A DNA stretch of 64,000 nucleotides from positions 124,001 to 188,000 of the forward strand of contig NZ_JAAMFB010000019.1 in assembly GCF_013322225.1 (NCBI RefSeq). The letters are read 5' to 3'. Position 1 is the first letter of the stretch; each line of letters opens with the position of its first letter. Below, one piece after another: positions 34,822 to 42,413 of this stretch. Both the position numbers and the translations under genes were made by a program. This DNA comes from Agrobacterium larrymoorei. GTDB taxonomy: Bacteria; Pseudomonadota; Alphaproteobacteria; Rhizobiales; Rhizobiaceae. Under the pieces are notes generated by a model that did no database searches, was not told the origin of the DNA, and saw only the letters and a program-made list of their open reading frames with translations.

Positions 34822-37452
34822 ATGGCCAGAGTGAATTCCCCGGCATTCGAAGACCGAGATAACCGCTTCGTACTGACGGCATTTGTCATGCGACAAGTTA
34901 TGGCACTGTGCGGCTTTGCTGTTTTAGCAGCGTTAGCCTTAGGTGTGACTGCGCTGGCTACATGGAACGTCGCAGATCCCAGTTTATCCTATGCTACGGC
35001 CAACCAGCCCACCAACTTGCTTGGGCATGGCGGCGCGGTGTTTGCCGATATCATGATGCAGTTTTTGGGGCTGTCTGCCCTGATCGCCATGCTGCCTGTC
35101 CTTTCCTGGGCATTCGTTCTTATTTCCGGTCGCAAGTTTCATCGCATTCCAGCCCGTCTTGTGGCTTGGCTGAGCGGAGCCTTCATCGCTTCCGCCTCGC
35201 TCGGTTGCTTTCCGGCACCAGCGACATGGCCCCTGCCCAACGGCATCGGCGGGGTTATCGGCGACATGATCCTGCGCTTCCCGGCCCTCTTCATCGGCGC
35301 TTACCCAACCGGCACCGCAGCGACTATCCTTGGCGGCATCCTTGCCCTCCCCGCTGCCTGGCTGATGCTCTTTGCATCAGGCCTGCTCGGCGCGGCAGAT
35401 GACGATGATGACGAAGTTGCACTTCAAGCAGCGACCAACAGCCGAGCACGCAAGGTCGAGGAACTTGATGGCGACGAAGACGAGGGAGATGGCTTCTTTG
35501 GCAGCCTGCTCGCTTTCGGCGCGGTCACACATTACTGGTATATCACGCAGGCGCGTCTGCGCCGCATCTTCGGTTTCAAGCCGAAATCGCTGAACAATGA
35601 GTTCGAACAGCCTTACGACTTCAACGATTACGAATTCGGTACGCTGAACGAACCTTCGCGTCTCAAGACAGCGATCAATCGGCTGGATCAACGTTCCGAG
35701 CCTTCGTTTGAAGAGCGCACGGAAGCCCGCGCGCGCCGACAGATGTCTCCACCACCGATATCGATGGGCGATGAACCGGATTTCGACGACGAAGACGCCC
35801 TGCCGGATGGCGTCCTGTCGGGCGACGCGAAGTTCACGCCTCGCCCGCCAGCAGGCAGCCCCACCCGCATTACGGCACCTCCAGCCAGGCCGAAGCCGAG
35901 CGAACGCGGAGTGCGCGAAGCACAGACTTCCTTTATCGCGCCCAGTGGCTTCCAGTTGCCGTCGATCCACCTTCTTGCTGAGCCGAAGAATGTGGTGCGC
36001 GATAATACGCTGAACGAAGATGTTCTGGAGCAGAACGCCCGCAGACTGGAAGGCGTGCTTGAAGATTTCGGCGTCAAGGGTGAGATCATCCACGTACGTC
36101 CCGGCCCTGTCGTCACGCTTTACGAACTGGAGCCTGCGCCCGGCATCAAATCCTCCCGAGTCATCGGTCTTGCGGATGACATCGCCCGCTCGATGAGCGC
36201 CGTTGCCGCCCGCGTGGCCGTGGTGCCGGGCCGTAACGCCATCGGCATCGAATTGCCCAACCGCTCGCGCGAAACCGTCTACCTGCGCGAATTGATTGGC
36301 TCACGGGATTTCGAGAACACGAAGGCTAAACTGCCGATGTCTCTGGGCAAGACCATCGGCGGCGAGGCCGTCATCGCCGATCTGGCCAAGATGCCGCATC
36401 TGCTGGTTGCCGGCACCACCGGCTCCGGTAAGTCGGTGGCGATCAACACCATGATCCTCTCGCTGTTGTACCACATGACGCCAGAGCAGTGCCGCCTGAT
36501 CATGATCGATCCCAAGATGCTGGAACTGTCGATCTATGACGGCATTCCGCATCTGCTCTCCCCCGTCGTTACCGATCCGAAGAAGGCCGTCGTTGCGCTG
36601 AAATGGACGGTGCGCGAAATGGAAGAGCGCTACAAGAAGATGTCGAAGATCGGTGTGCGCAACATCGATGGCTTTAACACTCGGGTTCAACAGGCGCTCG
36701 ACAAGGGCGAAGTACTGACCCGAACCGTGCAGACGGGCTTTGATCGCCAGACCGGCGAGGCGATGTACGAGACGGAAGAATTCGATCTGAAGCCCCTGCC
36801 CTACATCGTCGTGATCATCGACGAAATGGCCGACCTGATGATGGTTGCGGGCAAGGATATCGAAGGCGCGGTTCAGCGTCTCGCTCAGATGGCGCGTGCC
36901 GCAGGTATCCACGTCATCATGGCAACCCAGCGTCCTTCTGTCGACGTCATCACGGGTACGATCAAGGCCAACTTCCCGACCCGCATCTCTTTCCAGGTCA
37001 CGTCCAAGATCGACAGCCGCACGATCCTTGGCGAGCAAGGTGCGGAGCAGCTACTCGGTATGGGCGACATGCTCTATATGGCCGGTGGCGGCCGTATTCA
37101 GCGTGTCCACGGCCCGTTCGTATCCGATAACGAGGTCGAAGAGATTGTCTCTTACCTCAAAAGTCAGGGCTCTCCGGATTATCTCGAAGCCATCACCGAA
37201 GAGGATGAGGACGAGGATGGCGGCGGCCCGGCAGGCACCGGCAACATGGCCGAATCCGACGATCCTTACGATCAGGCTGTCGCAGTCGTCCTGCGTGACG
37301 GCAAGGCCTCGACCTCCTACGTTCAGCGCCGCCTCGGTATCGGTTATAACCGTGCCGCGTCCCTGATCGAACGTATGGAACAGGAAGGCATCATCGGCCC
37401 CGCAAATCATGCTGGGAAGCGTGAAATCCTCGTTCCAACCGAGAGCGATTGA
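34822..37452 (+). CDS. ftsK: DNA translocase FtsK
   Basis: An 876-residue inner-membrane DNA pump that clears the chromosome terminus from the division septum. Four hydrophobic segments lie in the first 200 residues, then an acidic, proline-rich linker. The RecA-like motor has Walker A GTTGSGKSV near residue 530 and VIIDEMADLMM as Walker B. The C-terminal gamma winged helix (SYVQRRLGIGYNRAASLIE) reads orienting sequences. I start at 34822 (MARVNSPAFED) because the longer frame would run through the CtrA-type palindrome. Confidence 0.95.
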   Translation: MARVNSPAFEDRDNRFVLTAFVMRQVMALCGFAVLAALALGVTALATWNVADPSLSYATANQPTNLLGHGGAVFADIMMQFLGLSALIAMLPVLSWAFVLISGRKFHRIPARLVAWLSGAFIASASLGCFPAPATWPLPNGIGGVIGDMILRFPALFIGAYPTGTAATILGGILALPAAWLMLFASGLLGAADDDDDEVALQAATNSRARKVEELDGDEDEGDGFFGSLLAFGAVTHYWYITQARLRRIFGFKPKSLNNEFEQPYDFNDYEFGTLNEPSRLKTAINRLDQRSEPSFEERTEARARRQMSPPPISMGDEPDFDDEDALPDGVLSGDAKFTPRPPAGSPTRITAPPARPKPSERGVREAQTSFIAPSGFQLPSIHLLAEPKNVVRDNTLNEDVLEQNARRLEGVLEDFGVKGEIIHVRPGPVVTLYELEPAPGIKSSRVIGLADDIARSMSAVAARVAVVPGRNAIGIELPNRSRETVYLRELIGSRDFENTKAKLPMSLGKTIGGEAVIADLAKMPHLLVAGTTGSGKSVAINTMILSLLYHMTPEQCRLIMIDPKMLELSIYDGIPHLLSPVVTDPKKAVVALKWTVREMEERYKKMSKIGVRNIDGFNTRVQQALDKGEVLTRTVQTGFDRQTGEAMYETEEFDLKPLPYIVVIIDEMADLMMVAGKDIEGAVQRLAQMARAAGIHVIMATQRPSVDVITGTIKANFPTRISFQVTSKIDSRTILGEQGAEQLLGMGDMLYMAGGGRIQRVHGPFVSDNEVEEIVSYLKSQGSPDYLEAITEEDEDEDGGGPAGTGNMAESDDPYDQAVAVVLRDGKASTSYVQRRLGIGYNRAASLIERMEQEGIIGPANHAGKREILVPTESD

Positions 37453-37615
37453 CGTTGACGATCGGCAAGCACAAGGGCCGTTATCTTTTTGAAAATGCGC
37501 TTCAACTTCAACCGAACATCAGCAACCAAGCCAAGAATTCGGCGTTATAGCATACGCTCATGTCATGAAGCCGCCGCGTTTTTTCGGCACATGAAATGCG
37601 ATGAAGGAGAAAAGA

Positions 37616-38290
37616 ATGAAGAATACCCCATCGGTCGTTTCAGCGCAGATTCCGGGCCTTGAAGGCAATGTAACCCGTCGCGGTGTGATGACCCTGTTTT
37701 CTGCTGCGGCTGCGTTCACCGCGCTTCAGCCGTTTTCCGCGCTGGCCCAGGGCGCAAGCGAAGGCGCTACCGCGCAGAAGATCGCGAACCATTTCTCGTC
37801 GGTAAAGACAATGATGGGCGAGTTCGTTCAGTTCGGACCGAGAGGCGAGCAGACGGGTGGAAAGTTTTATATCGCCCGCCCTGGCAAGTTGCGTTTCAAC
37901 TATGAAGACCCGTCCCCCATGCGCGTTATTTCCGACGGAAAAAATGTCGTCATTGGCAATATGAAGCTCAAGACGTGGGACCTCTATCCCCTTTCCAAAA
38001 CCCCGCTTAGCCTGCTGCTGTCCGACAAGATCGACCTGGGTAACCAGAAGGTCCGTGATGTGAAGGAAGAGTCCGATCTGATCACCATCGTATTGGGTGA
38101 TAAGAGCATTCTTGGCGACTCGACGATCACCCTGATGTTCGACCCGAAAACCTTCGATCTTCGCCAGTGGACGACGAGGGATGCGCAGAACAAGGACACG
38201 ACAGTCATGATCTTCAACGTGCAGACGGGCGTTAGCCTTGATGACCGCGTCTTTGCGATCAACTATGAAGAAGTCCGTAATCGCGGTTAA
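37616..38290 (+). CDS. lolA: outer-membrane lipoprotein carrier protein LolA, with twin-arginine signal
   Basis: A 224-residue precursor of the periplasmic chaperone that carries lipoproteins from LolCDE to the outer membrane. The mature part has the LolA core: ANHFSSVKTMMGEFVQFGPR, GKFYIARPGKLRFNYEDP and SLLLSDKIDL. The start at 37616 follows AAGGAG. The signal is unusual: a 20-residue n-region, then TRRGVM (R21, R22), a hydrophobic segment and ALA at about 42-44, which reads as a Tat signal rather than a Sec one. It follows ftsK after a 160-base gap. Confidence 0.9.
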   Translation: MKNTPSVVSAQIPGLEGNVTRRGVMTLFSAAAAFTALQPFSALAQGASEGATAQKIANHFSSVKTMMGEFVQFGPRGEQTGGKFYIARPGKLRFNYEDPSPMRVISDGKNVVIGNMKLKTWDLYPLSKTPLSLLLSDKIDLGNQKVRDVKEESDLITIVLGDKSILGDSTITLMFDPKTFDLRQWTTRDAQNKDTTVMIFNVQTGVSLDDRVFAINYEEVRNRG

Positions 38291-38374
38291 TCTGACGGTG
38301 ATAAAAAGATTCCCGTTTTCTGCATGATGCTATAAGCCTGCCTCCACCGTCCCCAAGGTCAACGGAGCGCAGGC

Positions 38375-39178
38375 ATGACATTCTCTATAACCACCTGGAA
38401 CATCAACTCCGTGCGGCTCCGCATGCCGCTCGTCGAGCAGTTTCTTGTGCGTTACAAGCCCGACGTCCTTTGCCTTCAGGAAACCAAATGCCCCAATGGC
38501 GAGTTTCCGATGAAGCCGCTGAAGGCCTTGGGTTACGAGCACGTTATCATCCATGGACAAAAGGGCTATCACGGCGTTGCCATAGCCTCGAAACTGCCGC
38601 TCACGGAAGATCATCGACAGGACTTTTGCGGCATTGGCGACGCGCGCCATATCTCCGCTATCGTACAGGTCGGCACCCGCAAAATCCGCCTGCATAACTT
38701 TTATGTACCTGCTGGCGGTGACGAGCCGGATCGCTCCATCAATCCGAAGTTCGGCCATAAGCTCGACTTTGTGGAGGAGATGAAGGCATTGAGCGCCGAT
38801 AGCGTGCCCGGTACATCTTCCATTCTCGTTGGTGATCTCAACATCGCACCGCTGGAAAACGATGTCTGGTCTCACAAACAGCTCCTGAAAATCGTCAGTC
38901 ACACACCCGTCGAAACTGAAGGGCTGCTTGACGTGATGAAACGGGGCAACTGGCTCGACCTGATGCGGCTGAACGTTCCCGAGAGCGAAAAGATTTACAC
39001 CTGGTGGAGCTACCGCGCCAAGGACTGGGAAGCCGCCGACCGTGGTCGCCGTCTGGACCACATCTGGTCCTCAAACGACCTCGGTCCATCGCTGGACCGC
39101 ATCGATATCCTGAAAGAAGCACGCGGCTGGAACCGGCCTTCAGACCACGTACCCGTGACAGCCCATTTCAAATTTTGA
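38375..39178 (+). CDS. xth: exodeoxyribonuclease III
   Basis: A 267-residue AP endonuclease/3-prime exonuclease of base-excision repair. Catalytic motifs are ITTWNINSVRLR, CLQETK, GDLNIAPLENDVW and SDHVPVTAHF at the end. Residues for metal and phosphate binding (N7-type Asn, Glu in QET, Asp/Asn in GDLN, Asp/His in SDH) are all present. It converges with the cyclic-nucleotide-binding gene, 13 bases away. Confidence 0.96.
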   Translation: MTFSITTWNINSVRLRMPLVEQFLVRYKPDVLCLQETKCPNGEFPMKPLKALGYEHVIIHGQKGYHGVAIASKLPLTEDHRQDFCGIGDARHISAIVQVGTRKIRLHNFYVPAGGDEPDRSINPKFGHKLDFVEEMKALSADSVPGTSSILVGDLNIAPLENDVWSHKQLLKIVSHTPVETEGLLDVMKRGNWLDLMRLNVPESEKIYTWWSYRAKDWEAADRGRRLDHIWSSNDLGPSLDRIDILKEARGWNRPSDHVPVTAHFKF

Positions 39179-39191
39179 GGGCCAACCGGCC

Positions 39192-39647
39192 TTATGCAAA
39201 TCGCCCTTGAAGGGCTGTGGCGCCTGACGCAAGGGCGGCGATGTTACCGCGTATCCGCTCGAAAACCACCTCGGCAACCTCAGGAAACTCTTCCACCATT
39301 CGGTGAAAGAGGATGCGGGTGATGCGAATGACTTCGGAATCTTCGGTCGCGATCGCCGTATATTTCCGCTCACACAACGTAAAAAGCGCGAGCTCTGAGA
39401 GAAGCGTCCCATTCCCGACCGTTGCCTGGACGGCGGCCTTGCCATTCCTGTCGCCACTCCACAAATCGAAGTTGCCGCGTGCGACGACGAAGGCACATTC
39501 TGCTGGAGAGTGTTCGCGAAACAGCATCTGCCCTTCGGCAATTTTTCTCTTCTCGGCCCCGAAAGCGATAAGACGCAACTGGTCGTCGCTAAACCCCTGG
39601 AACAGAGGAACCTTCGCAAGAAGCTGAATATCGTCTGTTAAAGCCAT
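39192..39647 (-). CDS. stand-alone cyclic nucleotide-binding domain protein
   Basis: A 151-residue protein that consists of a single Crp-type cyclic-nucleotide-binding barrel (about 10-125: LFQGFSDDQLRLIAFG, GTLLSELALF, ATEDSEVIRITR) and no DNA-binding helix-turn-helix. It may act as a cAMP sensor or protein partner. The gene lies 66 bases beyond the CenR-type regulator on the same strand, so the two form a likely operon. A cNMP-binding protein next to a CenR/OtpR-type regulator is also seen in relatives as I recall, not checked here. Confidence 0.85.
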   Translation of the reverse strand: MALTDDIQLLAKVPLFQGFSDDQLRLIAFGAEKRKIAEGQMLFREHSPAECAFVVARGNFDLWSGDRNGKAAVQATVGNGTLLSELALFTLCERKYTAIATEDSEVIRITRILFHRMVEEFPEVAEVVFERIRGNIAALASGATALQGRFA

Positions 39648-39729
39648 GCTCGCAGCCCCTGAAATTCACATTTCAAGGTTTTCGACCAAGCATGGACCGA
39701 AGACAATACCCGCCGCCTGAAAACATTCC

Positions 39730-40413
39730 TCAAGGTACGATCTTATAGCCGCCATTTTCGGTTACGAGAATCTCTGCGTTTGACGGATCGCGTTCGATCT
39801 TCTGCCGCAGCCGGTAAACGTGGGTTTCCAGCGTGTGGGTCGTGACACCGGAGTTGTAACCCCAGACTTCTTCAAGAAGCACATCTCGCGTTACCACCGC
39901 ACTTCCAGCGCGATAAAGATAGCGAATGATCGCCGCTTCTTTTTCTGTCAGACGGATTTTCTTACCGTCTTCCGTGGTCAGCAGCTTTTGACTCGGCTTG
40001 AACTGGTAAGGACCTACCGTGAAGACTGCATCCTCGCTCTGCTCATACTGACGAAGCTGCGCGCGAACGCGTGCGAGAAGCACGGCGAAGCGGAAAGGTT
40101 TGGTGACATAGTCGTTTGCACCGGCTTCCAGTCCGAGGATGGTATCTGAATCCGTATCGTGGCCAGTGAGCATTATGATCGGCGCCTTGAAGCCGTTCTT
40201 GCGCATCAGCTTCACGGCCTCGCGTCCGTCCATGTCGGGCAGACCGACATCCATGATAAGGAGATCGACTTGGGTAGACTTTGTCGTCTGGATGGCTGCA
40301 TTCGCGTTTGCGCCGGTCAGCAGCGAGAACTCCTCATAAGGGGAAAGCTGCTCGGCAAGCGTTTCGCGCAGGTCGTCGTCGTCGTCTACCAAAAGCAGTG
40401 TGCGGGCCGTCAT
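39730..40413 (-). CDS. cenR: OmpR-family response regulator, CenR/OtpR type
   Basis: A 227-residue two-component regulator. The receiver has LLLVDDDDDLRE, the phosphorylated D55 in LLIMDVGLPDMDG and the lysine in YVTKPF. The C-terminal winged helix has LTEKEAAIIRYLYRAG and TLETHVYRLRQKIE. I start at ATG 40413 (MTARTLLLVDD); the longer frame uses a TTG without a usable ribosome site. The sequence and its partner resemble CenR (OtpR in Brucella), an essential envelope regulator in alphaproteobacteria. No histidine kinase is nearby, which fits CenR, whose kinase is coded elsewhere. The symbol is from recognition, not from a search. Confidence 0.85.
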   Translation of the reverse strand: MTARTLLLVDDDDDLRETLAEQLSPYEEFSLLTGANANAAIQTTKSTQVDLLIMDVGLPDMDGREAVKLMRKNGFKAPIIMLTGHDTDSDTILGLEAGANDYVTKPFRFAVLLARVRAQLRQYEQSEDAVFTVGPYQFKPSQKLLTTEDGKKIRLTEKEAAIIRYLYRAGSAVVTRDVLLEEVWGYNSGVTTHTLETHVYRLRQKIERDPSNAEILVTENGGYKIVP

Positions 40414-40505
40414 GAGGTATCTCAACCTTTCTTTTTAACTTAATAAATCAATTCAGCGATTTGACACGCATACGTCAACCCTTTTTGCGGCAATTGCGAG
40501 GTGCT

Positions 40506-41102
40506 ATGAATTCACGTCGAGCGATCTACAAAGCACAATCCCGTGAGAACAGAGTGATGGTCAAGAACAGTAAATCGCCAAAACCGACAATTTCATTGAT
40601 CGTACGACCCGCTCCGCGCCTGAAAAGCCGCGCTATCGTGCAATTTGGCCAATTAACGTTTCAGGCCGCTATTGGTCGCAATGGCCGCACGGTACTGAAG
40701 CGAGAAGGTGACGGAAAAACCCCGATTGCCAACATGAAGCTGCTATACGGCTTCCACAGGGGCGACCGCATCGCCTCACTCAGAACATCGCTTACGATGC
40801 ATCGCACTCAAGACAAGATGCTGTGGTGCGACGCGCCAGCCGACCCAAACTATAATCGGCTGGTCAAGGCACCCTTCAAACCAAGTCATGAGGAATTGCT
40901 GAGACAAGATGGGCTATACGATGCCTGTCTTGTCCTTGACTGGAATGTCAGGTCAAGGCGCCGAAATCTCGGTTCTGCGATCTTTCTGCACATGATCCGA
41001 CCCGGTTATGAACCGACTGCGGGTTGCGTCGCGCTTCATCCCCGAGACATGAAGCGGATATTACCTTATCTCTCCTATGGGCGAAAAGTCCGTGTGCTTT
41101 GA
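40506..41102 (+). CDS. L,D-transpeptidase (YkuD domain)-like protein
   Basis: A 198-residue protein whose YkuD-type domain (about 40-195) ends in HMIRPGYEPTAGCVALHP, carrying the catalytic cysteine and the conserved His some 13 residues before it. The usual SHGC form is TAGC here. Such enzymes make or modify 3-3 cross-links in peptidoglycan or attach proteins to it. I see no signal peptide: the N-terminus is basic, so export is unclear. ATG 40506 has GAGGTG before it; an ATG at 40557 is an alternative. It is divergent from cenR. Confidence 0.75.
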   Translation: MNSRRAIYKAQSRENRVMVKNSKSPKPTISLIVRPAPRLKSRAIVQFGQLTFQAAIGRNGRTVLKREGDGKTPIANMKLLYGFHRGDRIASLRTSLTMHRTQDKMLWCDAPADPNYNRLVKAPFKPSHEELLRQDGLYDACLVLDWNVRSRRRNLGSAIFLHMIRPGYEPTAGCVALHPRDMKRILPYLSYGRKVRVL

Positions 41103-41243
41103 ATAGTTTAGGACATTGCCTGCAGGAATGCGAAGCGGTTCTGCGTCTTGAGGCCACGCAAGACAGTGATCAAGGCATTATGCGTTTCAACGAAAAGCGG
41201 ACATGCAGGTTAAACACATAACCGCCATTTTTACCGCCGAAAC

Positions 41244-41276
41244 AAAAAACCCGCCTCGAAGCGGGCGGGTTTTTTG
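41244..41276. terminator. bidirectional terminator between the YkuD-type gene and carD
   Basis: ACCCGCC, loop TCGAAGC, GGCGGGT, flanked by six A on the left and six T on the right. It can stop transcription from both sides; it lies 20 bases beyond the carD stop. Confidence 0.9.
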
Positions 41277-41296
41277 ACATTGATGGACAGGAAAAC

Positions 41297-41869
41297 TTAT
41301 GCAGCTTCTTCTTCCGGTGCATCGTCTTCTTCGAGCGCCTTGCCGCGCTTTGGGCCCTTGTTGAGATTAACTTCAACAAGGCGAACGGCTTCCGTTTCGG
41401 ACATCTTGTTGACGGCAGCGATTTCACGAGCCATGCGATCAAGCGCCGCTTCGTAGAGCTGACGTTCGGAATAGGACTGTTCAGGCTGATTTTCGGCGCG
41501 ATAGAGATCGCGAACCACTTCAGCGATAGCGATCAGATCGCCGGAATTGATCTTGGCATCATATTCCTGCGCACGGCGCGACCACATGGTGCGCTTCACG
41601 CGAGCCTTGCCCTGAACAACCTTCAACGCGCGTTCGACGAAATCCCCTTCGGACAGCTTACGCATACCGATGCTGACTGCTTTGGCGACTGGCACCTTGA
41701 GGCGCATCTTGTCTTTTTCGAAATCGATCACGAAGAGTTCGAGCTTCATGCCCGCGACTTCCTGTTCCTCGATGGCCGAAATAGTGCCGACGCCGTGAGC
41801 GGGATAAACGATCGCTTCACCGGTCTTGAAACCGTGACGCGCTGGAGATTTTTTCTGCTGGGTCGTCAT
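41297..41869 (-). CDS. carD: CarD family transcriptional regulator
   Basis: A 190-residue protein that binds the RNA polymerase beta subunit and stabilises the open promoter complex. The N-terminal RNAP-interaction domain has GEAIVYPAHGVGTISAIEEQ and the helical DNA-binding part has LSEGDFVERALKVVQGK and SYSERQLYEAALDRMARE. The tail is acidic. It is monocistronic, with a strong terminator behind it and a 544-base AT-rich region in front. Confidence 0.95.
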   Translation of the reverse strand: MTTQQKKSPARHGFKTGEAIVYPAHGVGTISAIEEQEVAGMKLELFVIDFEKDKMRLKVPVAKAVSIGMRKLSEGDFVERALKVVQGKARVKRTMWSRRAQEYDAKINSGDLIAIAEVVRDLYRAENQPEQSYSERQLYEAALDRMAREIAAVNKMSETEAVRLVEVNLNKGPKRGKALEEDDAPEEEAA

Positions 41870-42413
41870 TCGTTCTAAAAACTCCCTGTTACATACACCC
41901 GGAGGTCGCCGGGGTCGGGTCGGTCAGGCCCGGATGAGACGGGGGAAAGCCGTCAGGTGACTCCACACTGGTCCAACCGAGCACACAAAGACAAACCATC
42001 TCGCAATATGGTATTCGACAACACAAACGTTGGATATGTCACGGAAACCGCGTGCAATTTGATGACTTGCTTTCGTGGTGTTTTTGGGCACACAAATGCC
42101 GCGCTGTGGATCAGTTTTTCTGGTGTACCACAAAAATACGTGGAAATCAATAATTTGCTTCAACCGTGACTATGGAGTCACAATATCGTCTCGGGAACTC
42201 CCAGATTCGCACTTTCATATTTTCGAAAGTATTTGGTACCCAAAGAAGTTGTTTTTTAAATCGAATAAAATTTAATGACCCAATTGAAAGTGTTGATTGC
42301 CACTTAAACTATTCATAATTACGCGCCAATATCCGAATCGAATTTGACGGAAATTTTGAAGTTTTCGATGTTTCCCTCATCATCCCGCATCCTTTTAGAG
42401 GAAAAAAGGCACA
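41870..42413. other. 544-base AT-rich divergent promoter region between carD and the glutamate dehydrogenase
   Basis: The largest gene-free, low-GC stretch in its neighbourhood. Short open frames on both strands (for example 41957-42169) lack ribosome sites. It holds the promoters of carD and the dehydrogenase and one operator-like palindrome listed separately. I see no RNA gene I can support. Confidence 0.6.
42115..42136. promoter_or_regulatory. operator-like palindrome between carD and the glutamate dehydrogenase
   Basis: TTTTT-C-TGGT-GT-ACCA-C-AAAAA: 18 of 22 positions are symmetric. It lies roughly midway between the divergent genes. The form is that of a dimeric repressor site; which protein binds it is unknown. 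Confidence 0.35.

Noticed and set aside
41924-42275. Several overlapping short frames on both strands between carD and the glutamate dehydrogenase
   Set aside because: AT-rich intergenic DNA with no ribosome site or family likeness; composition is unlike that of neighbouring genes.
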